From NCBI GenBank assembly GCA_002450925.1, contig DKAU01000024.1:1-7922 (forward strand): a stretch of DNA of 7,922 nt, written 5' to 3'. The DNA is from Thiobacillus sp. UBA6918. GTDB lineage: Bacteria > Pseudomonadota > Gammaproteobacteria > Burkholderiales > Thiobacillaceae. Under the pieces are notes generated by a model. The model was not told the DNA's origin. It saw only the letters and a program-made list of their open reading frames with translations, and did no database searches. Of this stretch, positions 1-4,556 are shown in pieces. The translations under genes and the position numbers were made by a program. The first letter of the stretch is position 1. Each line of letters begins with the position of its first letter.

Positions 1-446
1 ACCGCCTTGATATAACGGCCGCGCGCCACCGAGATGCGGTTCTCGGTACCTTCTAGTTGCGCTTGAAGATCGCGGAATACACCATCTGCTTTCAATTGTG
101 GATAGTTCTCCGCCACCACTAGAAGACGAGACAACGCGCCCGAGAGTTCGCCCTGGGCCACCTGGAATTTCTGGAATGCTGCCGGGTCATTGATCAGCTC
201 GGGCGTGATCTGCATTTGTCCGACTTTCGCCCTGGCTTCGGTCACTTGAACCAGGATTTCCTTCTCATGTGCGGCATAGCCTTTGACCACGTTGACCAGG
301 TTTGGCACGAGGTCGGCACGGCGCTGATACTGGTTGACCACTTCGGACCATGAAGCGTTGATCTGCTCATCAGTGGTTTGCAGCGTATTGTAGCCGCAGC
401 CTGTGAGTGTCAAGGAAATCAAACCAATCGCAAGCCATTTTTTCAT
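1..446 (-). CDS. LemA family lipoprotein, 3' part cut off by window edge
   Basis: The reading frame starts at the ATG at 446-444, behind a strong GGAGGAA ribosome site (457-451), and runs open to base 1. About 148 codons are visible; LemA proteins are usually about 185-200 residues, so a fifth or so is missing. The N-terminus is a short lipoprotein signal: KK at 2-3, a hydrophobic run, and lipobox L14-T15-G16-C17. The next residues, [10 protein letters not shown], then [19 protein letters not shown] and the later AENYPQLKA stretch, are typical of LemA, a helical-bundle envelope protein of unsettled role. The gene follows the uracil-DNA glycosylase by 51 bases on the same strand and could be cotranscribed, although its own good ribosome site allows independent expression. 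LemA is often followed by a TPM-domain (YgcG-like) gene; the window ends before that can be checked. Family assignment is firm; function is not known. Confidence 0.92.
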   Translation of the reverse strand, partial: MKKWLAIGLISLTLTGCGYNTLQTTDEQINASWSEVVNQYQRRADLVPNLVNVVKGYAAHEKEILVQVTEARAKVGQMQITPELINDPAAFQKFQVAQGELSGALSRLLVVAENYPQLKADGVFRDLQAQLEGTENRISVARGRYIKA

Positions 447-497
447 GTCATTCCTCCAGTGGTATCCAAAACTGATTTTATGGCAAACACATGAATT

Positions 498-1190
498 TCA
501 AATTGCCTGTGCCATCACGCTACGTGCAAGACACAAATCCTCCCAGGCTTTTGCCTTGTCCGGCAGATTGCGCAGCAGATAGGCAGGATGATAAGTAACG
601 ATGAGCGGAATACCCTGATATTGATGTGCACGGCCGCGTAGCTTGCCGATGGCTTCATCGGTATCGAGCAGGCTTTGCACTGCAAAGCGGCCCAGGGCAA
701 TGATTATCTTTGGCTGGATCAGCTGGATTTGTCGTTCCAGATAAGGCATACAAGCGGCGACCTCATCCGGTTCTGGGTTGCGGTTACCGGGCGGGCGGGA
801 CTTGAGAACATTCGCAATGTACACGTTTTCGCCGCGCTTCAATCCGATGGCAGCCAGCATGGCATCCAGCAACTTGCCGGCCTGGCCGACAAAGGGCTCA
901 CCTTGGGCGTCCTCATCCGCCCCCGGTGCCTCGCCGATGATCAGCCATTCTGCCTTTTCGTCACCCACGCCCACGACACCTTGAGTACGGGTTTTATGGA
1001 GATCACATGAAGTGCAATTTGCGATGGTATTCTTCAGTTGTCCCCAGTCCATTTGCATGATCTGGCTGCGAGAATCCGTGTCTGCAGTATTTCGTTCAAC
1101 AACCTCGGAAGCTTCATCATGGGACTGCCTTGCCCGCCACACAGGGGAAATACCAAGCTCTTTCAGGATCAGTTCTCGTGGCAGGCTCAT
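498..1190 (-). CDS. Family 4 (Fe-S) uracil-DNA glycosylase with one cluster ligand replaced
   Basis: The 230-residue product belongs to the uracil-DNA glycosylases that remove uracil from DNA to start base-excision repair and carry a 4Fe-4S cluster. Visible motifs are C59-x2-C62 followed by DLHKTRTQ, motif A GEAPG (86-90) with QGEPFVG (96-102), [15 protein letters not shown] (127-141), C147, and motif B HPAYLLRN (201-208). In family members I know, the four ligands are the CxxC pair, the Cys of K-C-R-P-P and a Cys 16 residues later. Here the third is Ser131 (codon TCC at 800-798), so only three of the four remain. The first roughly 48 residues form a variable N-terminal extension, as is common in proteobacterial members. 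The ATG overlaps the rimI stop by four bases (ATGA), with GAGGG upstream inside rimI, so translation is probably coupled. Family assignment is secure; cluster occupancy is uncertain. Confidence 0.93.
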   Translation of the reverse strand: MSLPRELILKELGISPVWRARQSHDEASEVVERNTADTDSRSQIMQMDWGQLKNTIANCTSCDLHKTRTQGVVGVGDEKAEWLIIGEAPGADEDAQGEPFVGQAGKLLDAMLAAIGLKRGENVYIANVLKSRPPGNRNPEPDEVAACMPYLERQIQLIQPKIIIALGRFAVQSLLDTDEAIGKLRGRAHQYQGIPLIVTYHPAYLLRNLPDKAKAWEDLCLARSVMAQAI

Positions 1191-1648
1191 AAAACAGCCC
1201 TCATGACCAGCGCATCTTCACGCCCGGTTTCTGCGGGGTAATAAGCCTTCCGCAAGGCAAAAGCCTCAAAACCCTGTTTCTCGTACATGGCAATGGCAGG
1301 CCCGTTACTGGGCCGTACTTCCAGAAAGAGTACGCGACAAAACTTCTGGCGTGCGACTTTCATCGCGTGCTCCAGGAATATCTGGCCCAGCCCCTGGCGA
1401 CGCCAGTTCGGTGCGATTGTAATGTTAAGCAGGTGTGCTTCATCCAATGCCACCATCATGACCATATGTCCGATGACTTCTCCACCCACTTCGTACACCC
1501 ATGCGCTGTACCCGGCATGGATGGAGTCGATGAAATTGCCAGCGCTCCAGGGGAATTCATAGCTGTCTTTTTCCACCAGCAGAACGGCAGGCACATCTAT
1601 ATCGCGCATGATGCGAATGTTGTGGACAAGCTTGAGCACGGCGCTCAT
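1187..1648 (-). CDS. rimI: RimI, [ribosomal protein S18]-alanine N-acetyltransferase
   Basis: This 153-residue GNAT-fold enzyme is close in length to E. coli RimI (148). RimI transfers acetyl from acetyl-CoA to the N-terminal alanine of ribosomal protein S18. The acetyl-CoA-binding motif A is visible as IAPNWRRQGLG (79-88 core), preceded by DEAHLLNITI. The LEVRPSN stretch carries E110, and MYEKQGF carries Y122, matching the Glu and Tyr assigned as catalytic in Salmonella RimI. The C-terminal YYPAETGREDALVM (137-149) is diagnostic of RimI rather than other GNAT proteins. The start codon overlaps the tsaB stop as ATGA, and GAGG lies a few bases upstream within tsaB. It sits between tsaB and the uracil-DNA glycosylase gene, the usual setting of rimI in many proteobacteria. 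Confidence 0.93.
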   Translation of the reverse strand: MSAVLKLVHNIRIMRDIDVPAVLLVEKDSYEFPWSAGNFIDSIHAGYSAWVYEVGGEVIGHMVMMVALDEAHLLNITIAPNWRRQGLGQIFLEHAMKVARQKFCRVLFLEVRPSNGPAIAMYEKQGFEAFALRKAYYPAETGREDALVMRAVL

Positions 1649-2328
1649 TTGTAGCCTCGTGCATGGCGTTCGGCAGTAGTCATGGCCACCTTGTTACGCA
1701 AATAGATAGGTTGCGCATCCTCGGCTTCCCTGCCCTTGCCAACTGCGAGCATGCGAGCTCCCAGTCTGGCCACAGCGTCAGCCTGTGGATAGCGAGATAC
1801 ATCTGTATGCGCAAGGCGCAGGTGTTTCGCCAATTCGCCATCAAGAATTGCAAAACCGCTTCCTGCTCCTATCCACTTGTCGCCGGGTAACGGGGCAAGC
1901 TCACCGATAGCAGAAAGACTGGGTTCGACAACCGCATGCCAGTCTTCGCCTTGACGCTCATAGGCAGCGAAATACACCTCATCAAGACGAGCATCCAGTG
2001 CGCACGCAACGTATTCATGGCCGGACGCTTCGGCCAAGGCTTCAAGCGTGCAAATTGGCAATACAGGAATGCCCAGACCAAAAGCCAGTCCTTGTGCGAC
2101 GCTGGCGGCTATCCTTACCCCTGTAAAGGATCCGGGACCCGCGCCAAAGGCGATGCCATCCAGGTCGGTTAAAGCGCAACCGGCTTCATTCAATAGCTGA
2201 TCTATACGCGCCAAAAGGATTTCGCTATGCCTTTGCCCGGCAAGCTCGGTATGCCAACTCAAGTTGGAACCGTGCCTCAGGGCAATGGAACAATGTTCGG
2301 TTGAGGTTTCGATCGCAAGCAAGTGCAT
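1645..2328 (-). CDS. tsaB: TsaB, tRNA t6A37 threonylcarbamoyladenosine biosynthesis protein
   Basis: The 227-residue product (E. coli TsaB is 231) is the ASKHA-fold partner of TsaD. With TsaE it forms the complex that transfers threonylcarbamoyl from the TsaC product to A37 of ANN-decoding tRNAs. Motifs are MHLLAIETST at the extreme N-terminus, RHSE (33-36), GPGSFTGVRI (64-73), DARLDEVY (112-119) and PIYLRNKVA (207-215). As expected for TsaB rather than TsaD, the HxxxH metal site of TsaD is absent. The ATG at 2328 is the only start that keeps the conserved N-terminus. No Shine-Dalgarno sequence precedes it; instead a TATAAT lies six bases upstream, so the message may be leaderless. It heads the translationally coupled tsaB-rimI-udg cluster. 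The HIRAN gene ends 67 bases upstream without a clear terminator, so readthrough from that side is possible. Confidence 0.95.
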   Translation of the reverse strand: MHLLAIETSTEHCSIALRHGSNLSWHTELAGQRHSEILLARIDQLLNEAGCALTDLDGIAFGAGPGSFTGVRIAASVAQGLAFGLGIPVLPICTLEALAEASGHEYVACALDARLDEVYFAAYERQGEDWHAVVEPSLSAIGELAPLPGDKWIGAGSGFAILDGELAKHLRLAHTDVSRYPQADAVARLGARMLAVGKGREAEDAQPIYLRNKVAMTTAERHARGYK

Positions 2329-2334
2329 AGCATC

Positions 2335-2340
2335 ATTATA
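2335..2340 (-). promoter_or_regulatory. Possible -10 element giving a leaderless tsaB transcript
   Basis: A perfect TATAAT reads on the minus strand with exactly six bases between it and the tsaB ATG, which places the expected transcription start on the A of the start codon. No ribosome site lies between. I could not find a convincing -35 hexamer at 16-18 bases upstream (the sequence there is around AACGGC), so the promoter reading rests on the -10 match and its spacing only. Confidence 0.3.
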
Positions 2341-2395
2341 AATGCGGGATGGTTATTGCCGTTGCCTTCTGTAAGGGGTTATCTGCTGCTGAGGC

Positions 2396-2806
2396 TCATT
2401 TACCGGGAGAATCGGGTTCCAGTGGCGCCAGAATTTCAAAACGAACTCTTTGCCAGGGATCTCGTGAATCAAGCAATCTCGAAATACGGGCCACGAGTCG
2501 TGTTCCGTTGTCCATGATGCGTGCAATGTCGGCGTTTTCCCTGCGCGGCACGTAGCCCAGTTTCTGTCCGCGCCAGTCTACGCGTATCGCCTTGGCGTCG
2601 TACGGATTGTCAGGTTCGCGCACAAGGGCCAGTTCATCGCCAACTTTCATCTCGTTCCAAACAGCTCTGCCCTGGTGATACCGGAATCCGGCCAGAGGCG
2701 AGTCTTGCAGGAGAATATGGGCCTGTGTTTCCGAACAAGCCGGTACTGGCCATATGTAAATTAGACAACCAAATAACAGCGCCGATAATCCAAGTGGATT
2801 TCTCAT
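2396..2806 (-). CDS. Exported HIRAN-domain protein
   Basis: The 136-residue product starts at an ATG with GAGGGG four bases upstream. Residues 1-23 look like a secretion signal: R2, a hydrophobic run, then WPVPA before C24. VPAC is a poor but possible lipobox, so the choice between a soluble and a lipid-anchored form is open. Residues about 35-107 match the HIRAN domain: SPLAGFRYHQG (36-46), VGDELALVREPDNPYDAKAI (55-74), GQKLGYVPRRENADIARIMD (80-99) and GTRLVARI. HIRAN domains are best known in HLTF/Rad5-type helicases, where they bind DNA 3' ends, and also occur alone in bacteria. A signal peptide would place this one outside the cytoplasm, where a DNA-repair role does not fit. It is the last of four consecutive genes for exported proteins, 55 bases after the preceding one, with a stable hairpin in the gap. 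Domain call is firm; location and role are inferred. Confidence 0.87.
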   Translation of the reverse strand: MRNPLGLSALLFGCLIYIWPVPACSETQAHILLQDSPLAGFRYHQGRAVWNEMKVGDELALVREPDNPYDAKAIRVDWRGQKLGYVPRRENADIARIMDNGTRLVARISRLLDSRDPWQRVRFEILAPLEPDSPGK

Positions 2807-2820
2807 TCACCCCTCAACAG

Positions 2821-2849
2821 GTCTGACAGGCACGTACTGCCTGCCAGAC
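2821..2849 (-). other. Stable RNA hairpin just upstream of the HIRAN gene
   Basis: Two arms pair as GTCTG/CAGAC and CAGGCA/TGCCTG around the loop 2833-2837, with positions 2826 and 2844 between the two stem parts. On the plus strand 2826 and 2844 would be an A-C mismatch, but in minus-strand RNA they form a G-U wobble, giving a continuous 12-pair stem. This suggests the structure belongs to the minus-strand transcript. No U-run follows it in that direction; the ribosome site of the HIRAN gene comes a few bases later. It therefore looks like a processing, stability or translation-control element between two genes, not a standard Rho-independent terminator. In the plus direction it is followed by ATTTTCCCTTTC, a weak terminator at best. 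Confidence 0.5.
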
Positions 2850-2861
2850 ATTTTCCCTTTC

Positions 2862-3617
2862 TTAAGGGTTCTTGTCAGCGCCAACCGTTGTTGAGTGCGT
2901 GTTTGTCTCACCGTTGAATCGTGTCGTAGTCACGGTGCGCATGGCGCTGCCGTCTCCTTTTGTCAGATCCACATTCTTGCTCGCCGTCTGCCCCTTGTCG
3001 TTGGTGATGGAATTGGTGCGCGTGTAGCCATCCTCATTCCTGGTCAGACTGCCTGAGGTTGTACCTGATCTTCCGCTCCCGGTCGTGTAGGTGCCATTGC
3101 TGATGTAACCGGATTCGGTTTTGGTAACGGTTTTATCGGTTGAGACGCTTTTGCCCGTGGTTTCGTTGGTCCAGTTGCTTTGCACCGACCTGGATCCATC
3201 ATCATTCTTGCTTATGTTTCGGTCCATGTTCACATCCTGTCCCCGAAAGTTAGTGCCTTCTCCATGAACTGTTGCGCCGTTCTCGGTTCTTTGTCCTGTT
3301 TTGTTCCAGTTTGCCGTTTGACCATTGGCGCGTGTCGCGCTGCGCTGTGAAGACCAGGAACCTGCATCCCGATCCCGCTCACGGTGCAGTTCAGAAGAGC
3401 CGCTACCGCCGTTGGAGTTGGTCCAGCTTGTGTTGCGATCGACCGTGTTTCGGGTGCGTTTGGTGTCGCGTTGCACTGTACCGCTACCGCCGCGGCTATT
3501 GCTCCATGTTCCAGATTGGTGACGCTCAATTGCGGCTGCCTGACCCAAAGGCATCAGTGTTGCCGCACCGACAAAAAGTGTCAGATAGATAGAACTCAGT
3601 TTCATTAGGCGATTCAT
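2862..3617 (-). CDS. Exported Thr/Asn/Ser/Gly-rich repetitive protein of unknown function
   Basis: I do not recognise a named family. The 251-residue product has a clear signal peptide (charged MNRLMK, hydrophobic 8-25, probable cleavage after AAA at 27-29), leaving about 222 residues. The mature part has no cysteine and is very rich in T, N, S, G, R, K and D. It has degenerate short repeats, such as WSNSRGGSG (38-46) and WTNSNGGSG (65-73), 27 residues apart, then many turn-like units (NGQT, ENGAT, NETTGKSV, NDKGQTASKNV, FNGETNTHSTT). The alternation of short Thr-rich strands with Gly/Asn turns suggests a beta-solenoid, amyloid-like or extended surface protein, but that is inference. The ATG at 3617 is chosen over the one at 3605 because AGGAGA lies eight bases upstream. 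It begins 17 bases after the EF-hand gene and is very probably in its operon. Confidence 0.8.
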   Translation of the reverse strand: MNRLMKLSSIYLTLFVGAATLMPLGQAAAIERHQSGTWSNSRGGSGTVQRDTKRTRNTVDRNTSWTNSNGGSGSSELHRERDRDAGSWSSQRSATRANGQTANWNKTGQRTENGATVHGEGTNFRGQDVNMDRNISKNDDGSRSVQSNWTNETTGKSVSTDKTVTKTESGYISNGTYTTGSGRSGTTSGSLTRNEDGYTRTNSITNDKGQTASKNVDLTKGDGSAMRTVTTTRFNGETNTHSTTVGADKNP

Positions 3618-3634
3618 GGTGATGTCTCCTATGT

Positions 3635-4033
3635 TTAGTTTGGCTGCTGGTCGTACTGAAGGCGACGCTGCTGCATGCGTTTTCTCAGGGCTTCGGCAAT
3701 TTCTTGTTCCGTAACCTGCCCGTCATGATTGCTGTCGATAAAATCGAAGTGGTTTGCCAGTCTTGGAAATTGACGTGAAAGCTCGTTTCGGTTCAGCGAG
3801 CCATTCCTGTCTTTGTCCGCCTCAAGATATCTATTGCGTGCACGGTCACGAATTGCCTGACGCCGTGCTGCAAAGTTCCCATTGGTTTCAGAACGGCGGG
3901 TGGACTCAGTAACATCGTGACGCAAACGGTTCCAGTCCTCATCCTGATAGCCCTGGACGGGATCTGCTGCCAAAGCGTTTGCGACAGGCATCAGCGCCAT
4001 AACCATCAAAAAACTGGCAAACATCGTTTTCAT
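3635..4033 (-). CDS. Exported protein with two EF-hand calcium-binding loops
   Basis: From the ATG at 4033 the product has 132 residues. It has a signal peptide (MKTMFASFLMVMALMPVANA, cleavage near ALA-ADP), a basic helical linker rich in Arg, and two complete EF-hand loops. Loop 1 is DKDRNGSLNRNE (residues 73-84) and loop 2 is DSNHDGQVTEQE (100-111). Both keep acidic or Asn ligands at positions 1, 3 and 5, Gly at 6, a hydrophobic residue at 8 and Glu at 12, so both should bind calcium. The spacing of 27 residues between loops is normal for a paired EF-hand. A TTG at 4051 could add six residues (IPDLE follows it) but has no ribosome site and would bury the signal peptide. The ATG at 4033 has only a weak GGA nearby and lies 29 bases after the previous stop, so translation may depend on the upstream gene. 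A calcium-buffering or calcium-responsive envelope role is inferred. Confidence 0.88.
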   Translation of the reverse strand: MKTMFASFLMVMALMPVANALAADPVQGYQDEDWNRLRHDVTESTRRSETNGNFAARRQAIRDRARNRYLEADKDRNGSLNRNELSRQFPRLANHFDFIDSNHDGQVTEQEIAEALRKRMQQRRLQYDQQPN

Positions 4034-4062
4034 TTCCAGATCCGGTATCAATATGAAGAAAA

Positions 4063-4374
4063 TTAACGGCGATCAGGACTCGTACCTGGACCCCCTTTGG
4101 GTCCCGGAGGGTTTTCCCAGTTGGTGCCTGGACCTCCAATAGGACCGGGTGGGTTGTTGTCCCTGTCCAGACATTTCTTGGGGTGCTGTTTGCACCAGTG
4201 GTGACGGTCGGGGCTGGTTCCAGGACCGCCTTTGGGTCCCGGCGGGTTTTCCCAGTTGGTTCCTGGCCCGCCAACCGGCCCAGGCGGATTGTCGTCTCGA
4301 TCGATTGCATATGCAGACATGGCAAAACCTGCAGCCAGGATACCTGCGATGAAATAAGTCCTTTTGTCCAGCAT
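4063..4374 (-). CDS. Small exported Pro/Gly-repeat protein, unknown function
   Basis: I do not recognise a family. The 103-residue product starts at an ATG with a strong CAGGAG six bases upstream. Residues 1-23 form a signal peptide ending AYA, with cleavage expected before I24. The mature part is almost entirely two 33-residue copies (25-57 and 70-102), each starting DRD and ending SPDR. Each copy holds two NPPGPxGGPGT units separated by NWE, so that unit occurs four times. The only clear non-repeat part is the short linker HHWCKQHPKKCL (58-69), with C61 and C68 placed for a disulfide. Pro/Gly density suggests an extended, polyproline-like chain; it is not a true collagen triplet repeat. It is the first gene after the divergent regulatory gap, followed by the EF-hand gene 29 bases later. 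Composition alone could also fit a peptide-like or surface-linker protein. Confidence 0.82.
   Translation of the reverse strand: MLDKRTYFIAGILAAGFAMSAYAIDRDDNPPGPVGGPGTNWENPPGPKGGPGTSPDRHHWCKQHPKKCLDRDNNPPGPIGGPGTNWENPPGPKGGPGTSPDRR
4069..4167 (-). repeat. 99-base coding repeat, copy 2 (residues 70-102)
   Basis: This is the second copy of the in-gene duplication in the Pro/Gly-repeat gene. A hand comparison of codons with the copy at 4204-4302 gives about 22 base differences, of which only two change an amino acid (Asp to Asn at the fourth position, Val to Ile at the tenth). The copies are offset by 45 codons. Confidence 0.85.
4204..4302 (-). repeat. 99-base coding repeat, copy 1 (residues 25-57)
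   Basis: This is the first copy of the in-gene duplication, immediately after the signal peptide. It contains two NPPGPxGGPGT units, as does copy 2 at 4069-4167. The differences from copy 2 are nearly all at third codon positions, including one Arg codon that switched family (CGA against AGG). Confidence 0.85.
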
Positions 4375-4394
4375 GATGATCTCCTGTTAAACAA

Positions 4395-4412
4395 CCCCGG
4401 AACATTCCGGGG
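4395..4412 (-). promoter_or_regulatory. Perfect inverted repeat in the leader of the Pro/Gly-repeat gene
   Basis: CCCCGGAA and TTCCGGGG are perfectly complementary arms separated by two bases. In minus-strand RNA this folds as a seven-pair GC-rich stem with a four-base loop, followed by TTGTTT and, five bases further on, the CAGGAG ribosome site. It could be a leader stem (attenuator-like or affecting translation) or, as DNA, a dimeric operator. The sequence does not decide between these. Confidence 0.5.
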
Positions 4413-4498
4413 ACGCTTCGCATGTTAGGCATGGTATGTAAACGGGCTTTGTCCGAAAACAGGAAAGTTGTAAGGTTTTATTGCCGATAAGGGTTCCA

Positions 4499-4517
4499 GA
4501 AACATTTGGAAACATTT
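4499..4517 (+). promoter_or_regulatory. Tandem OmpR-like half-sites, candidate OmpR operator
   Basis: GAAACATTT occurs at 4499-4507 and again at 4509-4517, a 10-base period that puts both copies on the same face of the helix, as OmpR-family dimers require. The stretch ACATTTGGAAACATTT closely resembles the high-affinity C1 OmpR site upstream of E. coli ompC as I recall it (ACATTTTGAAACATCT, 14 of 16 identical). It lies 40-58 bases upstream of the ompR ATG and about 125-145 bases upstream of the divergent gene. Either or both could be controlled from it. The match is from memory and by eye. Confidence 0.55.
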
Positions 4518-4556
4518 TGGCTGTTTGAAGCCTGGTTAAGGCATAACCTTCTATCC

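Larger units (their letters stand above)
4375..4556. other. Divergent regulatory gap between the exported-protein genes and ompR
   Basis: This 182-base gap must hold the start signals for transcription in both directions. It contains an 18-base near-perfect palindrome (4395-4412) in the leader of the minus-strand gene and a tandem OmpR-like half-site pair (4499-4517) upstream of ompR. I found no convincing sigma-70 pair on either strand. The best plus-strand candidate is TTGGCT (4517-4522) and GCATAA (4541-4546), 18 bases apart. It partly overlaps the half-sites and would give a very short leader. The minus strand has TTTACA (4442-4437) without a good -10 at the right distance. Poor promoter consensus is what one expects where an activator is needed. 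Confidence 0.6.

Noticed and set aside
2323..2826. Plus-strand open frames opposite the HIRAN gene
   Set aside because: They mirror a gene with an unmistakable HIRAN domain and carry no motif of their own.
2821..2860. Hairpin at 2821-2849 as a Rho-independent terminator
   Set aside because: In the direction of the genes (minus) no U-run follows. The only T-rich flank (ATTTTCCCTTTC) is on the plus side, where the stem carries a mismatch and there is no gene to terminate.
3272..3608. Several plus-strand open frames opposite the repetitive-protein gene
   Set aside because: The translations are Arg/Cys-rich with no motif and are complementary to a gene with a clear signal peptide and ribosome site.
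4034..4051. TTG at 4051 as the start of the EF-hand gene
   Set aside because: It has no ribosome site and would put acidic residues ahead of a well-formed signal peptide that begins at the ATG at 4033.
4204..4302. Collagen-like protein call for the Pro/Gly repeats
   Set aside because: True collagen needs an uninterrupted Gly-x-y triplet; here GG pairs and the NWE insert break the register in every unit.
3939..4432. Two overlapping minus-strand open frames (151 and 119 codons) across the Pro/Gly-repeat gene
   Set aside because: They stay open because the GC-rich repeats lack stops in all frames. Neither has a signal peptide, family motif or ribosome site, while the 4063-4374 frame has all the expected signals and shows codon-level selection.
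4506..4556. TTG at 4506 as an upstream start of ompR
   Set aside because: It would add 17 residues not present in OmpR orthologues and would place coding sequence over the proposed operator; the ATG at 4557 gives the canonical N-terminus.
4375..4556. A sigma-E-like promoter on the minus strand starting from GGAACC
   Set aside because: The -35-like GGAAC is present, but no TCTRA-like -10 lies at the right spacing; the match is not better than chance.
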